From Mycoplasmopsis columbinasalis (GTDB lineage: Bacteria; Bacillota_I; Bacilli_A; Mycoplasmatales; Metamycoplasmataceae): 64,000 bases of DNA. Position numbers and translations under genes: made by a program. The stretch covers positions 620,001-684,000 of the forward strand of contig NZ_LR215043.1 in NCBI RefSeq assembly GCF_900660705.1, written 5' to 3'. Below, piece by piece: positions 1 to 8,478 of this stretch; positions within the stretch are counted from its first letter, which is position 1, and every line of letters begins with the position of its first letter. The notes beneath the pieces are model-generated. The model was given only the letters and a program-made list of their open reading frames with translations. It was not told where the DNA came from and searched no databases.

Positions 1-505
1 CGTATGCTTCAGTGTAATCATTTTGTAAGACAGTTTCATCGATATCCATAAAAACAACTGGAATGACTTTGTCAGATGCAGGGTCGTCAACTTTTTGAGC
101 TGTGTTGAAGTTTTGACTCCAGTCGAATTGAACAATTGAATCAGTTGACTCAGGTGTTGAAACTGTATCAGCAGGTTTTCTAAGGTTGTCTAGACCAAAT
201 TTTGCTTGTTCATATGCTTGAACTTTACCGAGATAACTTTCCACAGATTTAATGTATCAAATTACCGCGCCATAAGTACCAGCATCTTTTAAAATGGTGT
301 TAATAAGATCAGCTTTTGCGTCGTTTTCTAATTCAAATTCGCTAATAGCGTCAGTAATAAATCTTTTTTTTTCATCATTTGACAAACTAGCAAATTGTGC
401 GTTAATGTCTTGGTCTGGTTTGCTATTGTTGCAAGCAATCATTGTGAACGGTAAAGCGCCAGCGAGAACTGTACTTCCGGTTAAAATCAATTTCTTAAAC
501 TTCAT
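1..505 (-). CDS. Lipoprotein acid phosphatase, e(P4)/5'-nucleotidase type (3' end outside window)
   Basis: The start is ATG at 505, behind an AGGAGAAATAAA-like ribosome site. Residues 1-25 are a lipoprotein signal ending in the lipobox MIAC, so Cys25 should be lipidated and the protein anchored outside the membrane. TGA at 257-259 is read as Trp83. At about residues 150-158 the sequence VVFMDIDET carries the DxDxT nucleophile motif of HAD class C acid phosphatases (lipoprotein e(P4) family), followed by VLQND as in that family. Such enzymes dephosphorylate nucleotides or NMN at the cell surface, which suits an auxotroph scavenging nucleosides. The gene runs off the left edge with about 168 codons visible, so the rest of the fold cannot be checked. 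The family call rests on one strong motif plus the lipoprotein signal. Confidence 0.75.
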
Positions 506-605
506 AAATTTATTTCTCCTATTTTTACTTAATTATTTTAATTTATTTGTTAGTTGACTAAGAGAGCTAAGAAATAAAGTCTATGAAAAAAATATAAAAA
601 TATGA

Positions 606-628
606 AAAACCAGCGCGAGGCTGGTTTT
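606..628 (-). terminator. Rho-independent terminator after rpsO
   Basis: A 9-bp stem AAAACCAGC/GCTGGTTTT with a 5-nt loop lies just beyond the rpsO stop and is followed on the minus strand by a T-rich run. Confidence 0.8.
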
Positions 629-634
629 GTGAAA

Positions 635-901
635 TTATTTTCTAAGATTTAATTCACTCAATGCTTTTTGGTAAGCATCGAAATCTTCGCTTTTAAGGTG
701 TTGAAGTAGCACACGACGACGATTAATTTTTGCTAAGAAACCACGTTTTGAGTGGTTGTCTTTAGGGTTCTTTTGGAAGTGAGGTTTTAAATCTTCGATT
801 TCTGCTGTCAAAATTGCTACTTGTACAAGAGTGTTTCCTGTGTCTTTCGCGTTTTTGCCAAATTTTGCAACCAATTTAGCTTTATCAGCTTTAGTAATCA
901 T
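635..901 (-). CDS. rpsO: 30S ribosomal protein S15
   Basis: The 88-residue product has the usual S15 length and the conserved blocks GNTLVQVAILT, LKPHFQKNPKDNHSKRGFL and RRRVLLQHLK. S15 binds 16S rRNA in the platform of the small subunit and nucleates assembly of its central domain. The ATG at 899-901 follows a clear AGGAGAAAA site. The gene stands alone: ribF lies upstream behind a 95-bp spacer, and a hairpin terminator follows. In many bacteria S15 represses its own mRNA, but I see no diagnostic leader structure here. Confidence 0.97.
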   Translation of the reverse strand: MITKADKAKLVAKFGKNAKDTGNTLVQVAILTAEIEDLKPHFQKNPKDNHSKRGFLAKINRRRVLLQHLKSEDFDAYQKALSELNLRK

Positions 902-974
902 ATTTTTTTCTCCTAATATGTTTTAACCTAGCTTAAATTTGCATTTAAACCAAGCATAAAATGTCTTGCAAATA

Positions 975-994
975 ATGCTAATAAATATTAGCAT
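975..994. terminator. Palindromic hairpin between ribF and rpsO
   Basis: ATGCTAAT and ATTAGCAT form an 8-bp stem directly after the ribF stop codon. The T-tract behind it on the minus strand is weak, so it may be a poor terminator or a processing hairpin. It also lies in the rpsO promoter region. Confidence 0.4.
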
Positions 995-996
995 AT

Positions 997-1860
997 TTAT
1001 TTTGTTTTTGTAATACTTATAAAGAAATTTTTAGCTTCAATTAAATCCTGCTTTGTGATAACTTCTGCAGTTGTGTCAAAAAAACGCAATGCCTTAATAA
1101 ATTGAATTGTGCAATTAACCAATATATCTATATTAAAGTTAAAATCGAGAAATTTGATTCACGCTTGCGTGTTGTATTGATACTTAAGCACAGCATAGTA
1201 AACAAACTCACCAATTTCAACGTTGACAATATAAACACCATGCTTGAGGTTAACTAAATCGTCTGCTTTAGTGACCAAAAATTCTTGTTCAGAAGTAGTG
1301 GTGAAACTTGCACTAAAACCATATTTGTACATATTTAGGTTGTTCACTAATTCAATTTCGCCTTGTTCCAAACTCTCTTTAAGTAGTGTCGTTGAAATTT
1401 TTTTGTTTGCAACTTTTAATTGTGATACCACGTGAACTTTATCTGCACCAAAACGATCCTTTAGTGTTGCGGGTGAACCAGATGCTCTAAAACCAAAACG
1501 AAAATCTTCACCACAAACAAAGTCAACGTTAGTTTGGTTTGCGACTAACGCATCAATAAACTCCTGTGGATTTCAATGCGCTAAGTGTTGATAATTTAGT
1601 GCAATTGCGTGCTCAAAATTTAAGTCAGCAAAAGCTTGTGCTCGAAAGTTTAAATCAGAAAAGATAGTTTGGTTTTTTGGCAAATGTTCGCAATCAGCAA
1701 AAAAGACTAACACCAGGTCACGTTGTGAGTTGGCAGTTAAACTTTGCGCGCTTTTTAACAGTTCATAGTGGCCTAGGTGGAATGCTTCAAATGAACCTAA
1801 AATATAGATGGGTTGGTTAAATTGAGGTAAATGAGAAAGCTCGTAAATTGTTAACGCCAT
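997..1860 (-). CDS. ribF: Bifunctional riboflavin kinase/FAD synthetase
   Basis: The 287-residue protein opens with a nucleotidyltransferase domain whose GSFEAFHLGHYELL motif at about residues 23-36 corresponds to the GxFDGxHxGH signature of FAD synthetases. The C-terminal half (about residues 170-287) fits the riboflavin-kinase barrel, including the HGVYIVNV strand. It would convert riboflavin to FMN and then FAD in the cytosol. I chose ATG at 1858-1860 because GGGAGG sits the right distance upstream; the TTG nine bases earlier abuts that site. Two in-frame TGA codons read as Trp. The gene follows secDF after a terminator. The kinase half is divergent and is assigned largely by position. Confidence 0.88.
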
Positions 1861-1910
1861 TGCAAACAACCTCCCAAAGAACGTGAGTATAGTGTGTGTG
1901 AATTTGAAAA

Positions 1911-1935
1911 AAATATGCGTTGCCCACGCATATTT
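1911..1935 (-). terminator. Terminator after secDF
   Basis: A perfect 10-bp stem AAATATGCGT/ACGCATATTT with a 5-nt loop lies past the secDF stop, with a run of T on the minus strand. Confidence 0.85.
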
Positions 1936-1944
1936 AGTTTTTAA

Positions 1945-4527
1945 TTAGGCCACAAAATCATTAATACCAACAAAGACTTGTTCGTCTGGGCCTGGTAGTT
2001 TTCAGTATTTTTTATCCATTCTGGCTTGAATACCTTTTTGACGTCTAGTTTCAAGTTTAGTTCATAACCAGGTACAAATAAAGATTGAACTATAAGCTCC
2101 GATTGCTAAACCAAAAATCATTACTAGGTTGAAACTAAAGGCAGTTGCATCTTTGAAAGCAAGCAAGACAAGCACAGCGAGAATGGTTGTAAGTGAGGTA
2201 AAGAGACTACGTTTAATTGTGTCAACAATTGACGAGTTGGCGATTTCTTTCACTTGTGCTTTTGTGAGAACACCTGTGAAGGAAGTAGTATGAATTTTTT
2301 CCCGAATCCTGTCGAAAACAACAATGGTGTCATTGATTGAGAAGGCAATAATTGACAAGATGGCAGCTACTAAAATTGGTGAAAGTTGTAAACGAGTAAC
2401 CACAATGAAAGCAACAGTAAGAATCACATCGTGCAACAAACCAACAATCGCCGCAATTGAGAAAGTTCATTTCAAACGCACAAGGGTGTAAGTGATAATA
2501 CCAATAAAACTAATACCCACAGCAAGTAAAGCGTTTTTCACTAAGTTTTGTGCTTGCAGCGGACTAATACCGTAACTTCAAACGTTTAAGTCAGGGTATT
2601 GTTCTTTAATTGCGGCTTTAATACCATCAATTGAGTTAGTTAAATCTTGTGAAGTTTGAATGTCAAGTTTAAATCAAGTATTTGATGAGTTAGTAGCCTT
2701 AATAGTCAAGACATCAGCCATATTTTGAATACCAAGTTTCTCTTGATTATCAATTAGTCACTGGTGAATGTCTTGGGCTTCTGGCTGTGTAATTAGGTGG
2801 ATATTTTGACCTTCAATTGAAATGTTGATCCCACCTTGAAACTCAAGCGAACGGTTGAAACCAGCTCACACGTCTTGTTGAGGTGCAGCAATAGTAACAA
2901 AGATAATTGTGCCAATTACTACAAAGAGCACTGACCCTAAGATAAATCACTTAGCTTTACCTACATAATCAAACTGACGGTAACGAGCGTTAGCTTTTAA
3001 ATTATTGATTTTTTTGTACTTGATTCCAAGTAATCATAAACGTTTGTTGAAGTAACCTGTCCTTACGATTAAGTTAGCAAGCCATCTGGTTAAAAAGAGC
3101 ATTACAACTAAAGTAAAGATCACCGAAAAGACTAGTGACAAGCTAAAACCACGAACGGTACTTGTACCAAAATAGAAGAGAATAAAGGAAACAATCAGCG
3201 TAGTTAAGTTCGCATCGATAATTGACGACATTGACATCCGCGAGGAATTTTTCATTGCTTTGATCAGTTTTTCGCCCGCGTAAACTTCAGACTTGAGCCG
3301 TTCAAATAAGATAATGTTGGCGTCAACACCAATACCAATTCCGATTACTAAAGCAGCAATTGTCACTGGTGAATATTCACCGCGTAAAATTGTGAACATT
3401 AATAAGGTTAAGAACATATAAAGTGCCATCGAGATGGTACTTAGTGCTCCTAACAATCCGTAGTTAACAATCATAAAGATTGCAATCAGTGCAAATACAA
3501 TTGCACCAGCTAAAAGTGCTTTTTCAAACGAACCAGACACTGTGGAAGGGTTTATGTAGTTAGAAGATAAGAAATCTAATTCATATTTCGCAGTTCCAAA
3601 ATTAATGTTGGAAGCAAGTTTTTTCGCAGTTTGCTCAGTAAAGTTTTGACCACTAATGGTGAATGATTCACCAGTCAATGGACCACTCACACGACCTTGC
3701 GAAATCAAGTAACTTTCACCATTAATTTCGTGGATTTTTAAACTATTAAAGCTTTGACCATCTTTCGAAAATGGTGAATTGGTCACGTAAACAAAGTTAT
3801 ATGGGTTTTCTTGAGCTTCTTTTCACTGCGTTGGGAATTCATCTTTGGCAATTTGAACAAGTTCATCAAGATTTAATCACATTAAAATTGTGCTTTGTGG
3901 CGCACGTGAAGCAACGTATTCGGTTGCTTTTGACCAGGCAATTTGCGCATCATTGTCAAGTAAGTCAACTTTAACTTCATAACCACCAGTTTGCTGAATA
4001 TATTCAGCCGAAGCACCAGCAGGTTTGAGTGGTGGTACAAATTTGCTTATGTTTGCATAGTCTATTTTTTCTTGGTTTTCGTTAAATTGGCCATTGATAA
4101 ACAATGGTGTCATATCGAGTGTTGTGAGCACTAAGGTTGGTTTGTCAGTAATGAGTTCTTCAAACTTTTTCCGCTCATCATCGCTTAAAGCACCATTTTT
4201 GGTGATGGTAATCTTACCATCATTTTGTGTTTGTACATTTACACCGTTAAAAGCAACCCCACCAGTTAGTCTACTATCAAGTTGGTCAGCTACGTTATTG
4301 GTGAATTCTTGTGTGACGTTTTCAGTTCCGTCCAAATTTTTAACTTGAACTAAAAATTCAACACCACCACCATATTCCACTGACTTGTTAACATTTTTCG
4401 ACACATAAAACGTACTACCAAAGACAATCGCTAAGATAGCACTAATTAAGGTAATTACGGCAATGGTTACTCTCTTTCAGTTAGTAGGAGAAAACACATT
4501 CTTAAAAAAATTCTTAATTTTATGCAT
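1945..4527 (-). CDS. secDF: Protein translocase subunit SecDF (fused SecD and SecF)
   Basis: This is an 860-residue fusion of SecD (roughly residues 1-500) and SecF (roughly 510-860). The SecD half shows the N-terminal membrane helix, a periplasmic-type domain and the helix block VIGIGIGVDANIILFERLKS. The SecF half has the matching AFSINDTIVVFDRIRE motif. These Asp and Arg residues line the proton channel that drives late steps of preprotein export through SecYEG. About ten TGA codons read as Trp. The start at 4525-4527 lacks a Shine-Dalgarno site, but TATAAT lies 11 bases upstream, so the transcript may be almost leaderless. The tRNA-Gly gene lies upstream on the same strand. Fusion of secD and secF is common in Firmicutes relatives. 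Confidence 0.95.
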
Positions 4528-4611
4528 AAGCGATTTTAATTATATATAAAAATTAAATTATCTATATTTATAGTCAAAATTCTGAAGCAACGGCGACTAA
4601 AGAAATAAAAA

Positions 4612-4629
4612 AAGCACTTGAAAGTGCTT
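4612..4629 (-). terminator. Terminator after tRNA-Gly
   Basis: The stem AAGCACT/AGTGCTT with a 4-nt loop is followed by seven T on the minus strand. Confidence 0.85.
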
Positions 4630-4647
4630 GCGGTGAAGTTAATCAAA

Positions 4648-4721
4648 TGGAGGAAACGAGGGGAATCGAACCCCCATAGTCAGCATGGCAAGCTGATATT
4701 TTGCCATTAAATTACGTTTCC
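4648..4721 (-). tRNA. tRNA-Gly (anticodon GCC)
   Basis: The 74-nt cloverleaf includes an encoded CCA. The acceptor stem is GGAAACG/CGTTTCC, the anticodon stem TCAGC/GCTGA encloses loop TTGCCAT (anticodon GCC), and the T-arm is GGGGGTTCGATTCCCC. It decodes GGC and GGU. A terminator hairpin follows immediately. Confidence 0.95.
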
Positions 4722-4840
4722 GTCTATAAAAGCCAAATAAGTATAGCATAAAAACATACTTAAAAAACTTTTTAGTTGCAAAAAAACAAAATTTTTAAGA
4801 ATTTGAAACAGAAAATTTAGTGTATTTTTAACAAATAATA

Positions 4841-4851
4841 CTACATTATAG
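4841..4851. repeat. Intergenic palindrome element, copy 1
   Basis: CTACATTATAG has one mismatch to CTATnnnATAG. It is preceded by TTTTTAACAAATAATA, which matches the flank of other copies. It lies in the obg/tRNA-Gly spacer. Confidence 0.5.
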
Positions 4852-4939
4852 AGTTAAACGTTAAATTGAATATAAATTAAATGAAAGCGTTGTTAAAAAA
4901 GCGGAGTAATTTTTTATTAGCAGTTTGTTTAATAAAAAA

Positions 4940-4958
4940 ATCAAGTTCAACACTTGAT
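4940..4958 (-). terminator. Terminator after obg
   Basis: The stem ATCAAGT/ACTTGAT with a 5-nt loop abuts the obg stop codon and is followed by seven T. Confidence 0.88.
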
Positions 4959-6227
4959 CTAATAATTACCATCTCATTCGAATTCATAGTCAAAAATTCG
5001 TACTGTGTCACCGGTTTCGATACCTTTTTTTAACAAATCGTCTCAAACCCCTAAATTTTTAAGTTTGTTGTTGAAACGTAACAAATTGTCGTAAGAATTT
5101 AGTGGAATTTTGTCGTAAAGTTCTTGCACTTTCGGTCCAGAAATTTCGTAAAAACCATGGTAAAGTTTGGTCACTTTGTACGGAATTTCAAGAGTAATTT
5201 CTACTAATTCGTTAGGTTGTTCTTCTTCAATTGGCGTAAATTTGTGAGCTTGGATAGTTTCTCAAAGCTTAGCTTTGAGTCCGTCTAAGCCATTACGTTC
5301 TAGCGCGCTAATTGGCACAATGACAACATCTGGGAATTTTTGTTTAAAGAGTTGCAATTTTTGTTCAAAAAGTGGACTATCCATTTTGTTTGCAACCACA
5401 ATTTGTGGTTTTTTCTCAAGGTTCAAACTATAACTTTTAAGTTCATTGTTAACTACTTCATAATCATCGATAGGATTTTTTTCTGCAGTACTAAAGTCGA
5501 TAATATGAACAATGACACGACATCTTTCAATGTGTCTTAAAAATTGAATACCAAGTCCTTTTCCAAGTGATGCACCTTTAATAAGACCGGGTAAATCGGC
5601 AATAGTGAAAGAATGATCGTAGAATTGAACTAAACCTAATTGTGGAATTAAAGTAGTAAATTCGTATTCAGCAATTTTTGCTTTTGCATTTGATAAAGCA
5701 CTTAAAAGTGTACTTTTTCCCGCGCTTGGTTTGCCAACAAAACCAGCATCAGCCATAACTTTTAACACAATGTTAGCTTCAAAAGTTTCACCTTTTGAAC
5801 CATTTTCACTGATTCGAGGCGCTGTGTTACGTGGAGTTTTAAATTTAGCATTTCCACGTCCACCGATACCACCTTTAGCAACTAAATATGGCGCATTTGG
5901 TTCAATAATGTCAGCAACAACTTTATTTTTGTTGTAAATAATTGTGCCCAATGGTACTTTTACATAAGTATCTTTACCAGCTGCACCGTAAATATTTTTT
6001 GGCCCACCGTTGACACCGTCTTCAGCAACAATTTTTTTGTTACCATAAAGAGAAATTAAGGTATTTTTTCCTTCGTCACCTACAAAATAGATGTTTCCGC
6101 CACGTCCACCGTCGCCGCCATCAGGTCCGCCCTTGTCAACATGTGCTTCGCGGCGAAATGAAATCATCCCGTTGCCACCTTTACCAGCTTGTAAAGTTAA
6201 TTTAATTTGGTCAATAAAACGCGCCAC
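4959..6227 (-). CDS. obg: GTPase Obg/CgtA
   Basis: The 422-residue protein has the full three-domain layout. An N-terminal glycine-rich Obg fold (GGNGMISFRREAHVDKGGPD, GGRGGN) is followed by a G domain with the P-loop GKPSAGKST, the switch DLPGLI and the specificity motif NKMD. A C-terminal OCT-type domain ends at 4959. Obg acts in 50S ribosome maturation and stress signalling. Translation starts at GTG (6225-6227) with a GGGGTAAAT site; an overlapping ATG at 6227-6229 is out of frame. Only 8 bp separate it from the upstream HAD phosphatase, so the two are likely co-transcribed and translationally coupled. Confidence 0.97.
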
Positions 6228-6235
6228 ATTTACCC

Positions 6236-7048
6236 CTACTCTAAATTACCATTTAGTTTTGCAATGTAATCCAAAATTGCGTAACCTAACCCATGTTCAG
6301 TTACAGTTTTAGTTACATTGTTTGCTCGTTCTTTTACTTCTTCTTTTGCGTTGTCCATTACATAAGAATGATAGAAGCGTTTGAACATTGAGAAGTCATT
6401 TTCACTATCACCTACCACCATAACTTCATCAGGTGAAGTGCCTTGAAAAATATTTTCGAGTAGTCAATAAATACCACGGCCTTTTGAGGCTTGGAAGGAA
6501 ATAATTTCAACATTCATGTGTGTAATAATTGTTTTAACTTCTACCTTTTTAAGTTCTTCAATTAGTAAGTCAACATTGTTTGTATCTTCAAAGTATACTT
6601 CAATTTTAGCAATTGGTTTTAAGGGTTGATTTGGGTCATAAATGGTTGCTCAATCAAAATTTTCTGCTCGAAAGTAAAGCTTGTTTAAAAATTCTTTGTC
6701 TTGTTCGCGAAAAACATAAAAAACTTCAGAAGATCAAGCTGCTGCTGAGACATTATATTTTTTAATTAGATCAAAGATTTCTTGGACGATTTCAGGATTT
6801 AAGTATTTTTCATAGACAAACTTTTTATTTTGATAGTCGTAAATTTGGACGCCAGATGAACCAATGATGTAGTCTGCATTTGTAAGTTTTGCGAGTTTGA
6901 GCATACGTGGACAAATTGGATTGCCTGTTGCGATGTTAAAACTAAGGTTATCTTGTTTAATAACGCTTAAATTAAAATTTGAAACATAAGCATCGCGTTC
7001 GTAAATTGTTCCGTCGACATCGCTAAAAACTATTGGAAGTTTAGCCAT
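6236..7048 (-). CDS. Cof-type HAD phosphatase
   Basis: The 270-residue protein carries HAD motif I DVDGT at residues 10-14 and motif III/IV GDSENDFSMF at about 213-222, with an intervening alpha/beta cap of the Cof (type IIB) class. Members dephosphorylate sugar phosphates, nucleotides or flavin mononucleotide in the cytosol. The sequence does not fix the substrate. Strong AAAAGGAGG precedes ATG 7048. A TATAAT box at about 7084-7090 on the minus strand probably serves this gene and obg. Trp codons include TGA. Confidence 0.88.
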
Positions 7049-7488
7049 TTGACCTCCTTTTCGTAAAAATCAAAGCTCTTAATTATAATATAAAAATAGT
7101 ATTCTGAAAAATTTCACTTACTGCGAACATTTAGATTTTGGCTACAATGTTGCTTGTAAAAAATTTTGAGTTGTGTTCAAAATAGAAAAAATCGTTTGTT
7201 TAATTGCGTAAAGAAGGCAAAAAATAAATTTTTAAAAGCTAACATCAGTTTTCTCTATCTTTGTGATACAATATGGTTGTTTTAATTGAACCTCCTTTCT
7301 TTATTTATTGGTAAAGTTAAAACATTATCGAAATTAAAATACTGTATTGTTTAAGACTCCTTTTTATCAGTTTATGGATTTGTTTTTACTTATAGTCTTA
7401 ACATAATTAGTTTTAAGGAAAATGCTATGCGTTTTCCTTTTTTGATATAATTTCTTAAAACATTTCTATAACAAAAAAGGATTACAGT
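7049..7488. other. Spacer around the relic element; possible decayed regulatory region
   Basis: This 440-bp spacer lies between two divergent genes. It holds the HAD/obg promoter (minus), an extended -10 like box TGTGATACAAT at about 7262-7272 (plus), and AACCTCCTTTCTTT at 7289-7302. On the minus strand that last string reads as a very strong Shine-Dalgarno site with no ATG in range. Further on are a hairpin at 7415-7439 and a TATAAT box at about 7445 in front of the polymerase relic. A lost gene on the minus strand or a short RNA on the plus strand would both fit. Confidence 0.4.
7415..7439 (+). terminator. Hairpin with T-tail upstream of the polymerase relic
   Basis: The stem AAGGAAAA/TTTTCCTT has a 9-nt loop and is followed by a T run. 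No annotated plus-strand gene precedes it. It could end a short transcript that begins near 7275. Confidence 0.5.
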
Positions 7489-8440
7489 ATGAAAAAACGT
7501 GTAAGTGTTTTTTGTGATACAGAGACTTATAAACAAAAAATATATGATGAGACGGAACAAAAGGAGATAGTGGTGAACCGTCTTTATCTTTTGGGTCTTT
7601 TAGTCAAGGACTGAAAGAATAGAGACAGAGCGCTTTCCTTTACTAATATCATTGACTTTCTTAAATGAATTAAAGACCATTCATACAAAAAACAAGTGGT
7701 CTATGATATCTATTTTTATAACGCCACGTATGACGTGACGGTTTTTAACTATGAATTTTATCTCTTAATGCAAGATAAGTCTTTGGGGTTCAAAATTAAA
7801 CATAAAGAGCTTATTAATGACAAAGACTTATTCATTTCAGTAAAATATAGTACTAAAGACTGAGAAATTCGTATTATTGACTTATGACAATGAGATAAAA
7901 ACCAAAAAATTGAAAATTACACCCGCTTACTTTCACCAGAACATGAACAAAAAGGAATTATCGACTATGATAAATGAGACTTAGAATTAATTAAAGAAGG
8001 TGAAGAAACTAATTGATACTTTCAATATCGTAACTCTAACGGTGAACTAAAAACAAGCTCTTATCAGGATGAGCTAATTTATCTTAGCAAAGACTTATTA
8101 GTAATGCCAAAAATTAAAAAACATATTGAAAAAACGAAAGCGAAGTCTTTCGTCTCTTAAACCTTGCACCAGAACTTATTGAGAAGTTTAAAGGTGTAAC
8201 TATTCCTGGTTTTTCTAAATTTGCTTTTGATAGTTATTTACAAACTAACTTTAACAGAGACTTAGCGTTTAAGTACCGGAATGTTATTACTGAGGAACAA
8301 TATATCAAACAAAGAGTAAGTTATTTTGGCGGGTTCACCTCTTTTAATGTTATCTTTCCAAAGTATGAAACAAAAGCGGGTGAATACATCTATTCTTTTG
8401 ATGTGAACTCTTTGTACCCGAGCTTTTTTGAAAAAACAGG
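7489..8440 (+). pseudogene. Protein-primed family B DNA polymerase, truncated and frameshifted relic
   Basis: The first frame (7489-8160, 223 codons) carries the proofreading motif FCDTET at residues 8-13 and an Exo II-like YFYNATYDVTVF at about residue 77. It ends at TAA. The homology resumes in the -1 frame from about 8145 with APELIEKFKG, then SYFGGFTSFN, and reaches polymerase motif A SFDVNSLYPS just before 8440. Motifs B and C (KxxxNSxYG and DTDS types) are absent, because the sequence stops at the terminator of the neighbouring permease. Such polymerases replicate linear DNAs with terminal proteins in phi29-like phages, some linear plasmids and the M. pulmonis phage P1. This copy cannot be active. 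It is most simply the remains of an integrated phage or linear plasmid. A TATAAT box lies at about 7445; the ribosome site is AAAAAAGGATTACAGT. Confidence 0.78.
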
Positions 8441-8446
8441 TCAAAT

Positions 8447-8468
8447 AAAAACCATCGAGCGATGGTTT
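8447..8468 (-). terminator. Terminator after the APC permease
   Basis: A perfect 10-bp stem AAAACCATCG/CGATGGTTTT with a 2-nt AG centre is followed by T on the minus strand. It marks the junction with the polymerase relic. Confidence 0.85.
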
Positions 8469-8478
8469 TTAAAATGAA

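Noticed and set aside
1867-1869. TTG start for ribF nine bases upstream of the ATG
   Set aside because: It directly abuts GGGAGG, leaving no spacing. The ATG at 1858-1860 has correct spacing.
5731-6312. Plus-strand frames opposite obg
   Set aside because: They are shadows of the glycine-rich Obg domain, with proline-rich translations mirroring GGC/GGT codons. The minus-strand gene is certain.
7027-7245. Minus-strand frame MLAFKNLFFAFF... upstream of the Cof phosphatase, open when TGA is Trp
   Set aside because: The sequence is low-complexity Phe/Tyr/Asn-rich, there is no ribosome site at its ATG, and it runs into the real gene in another frame over that gene's promoter.
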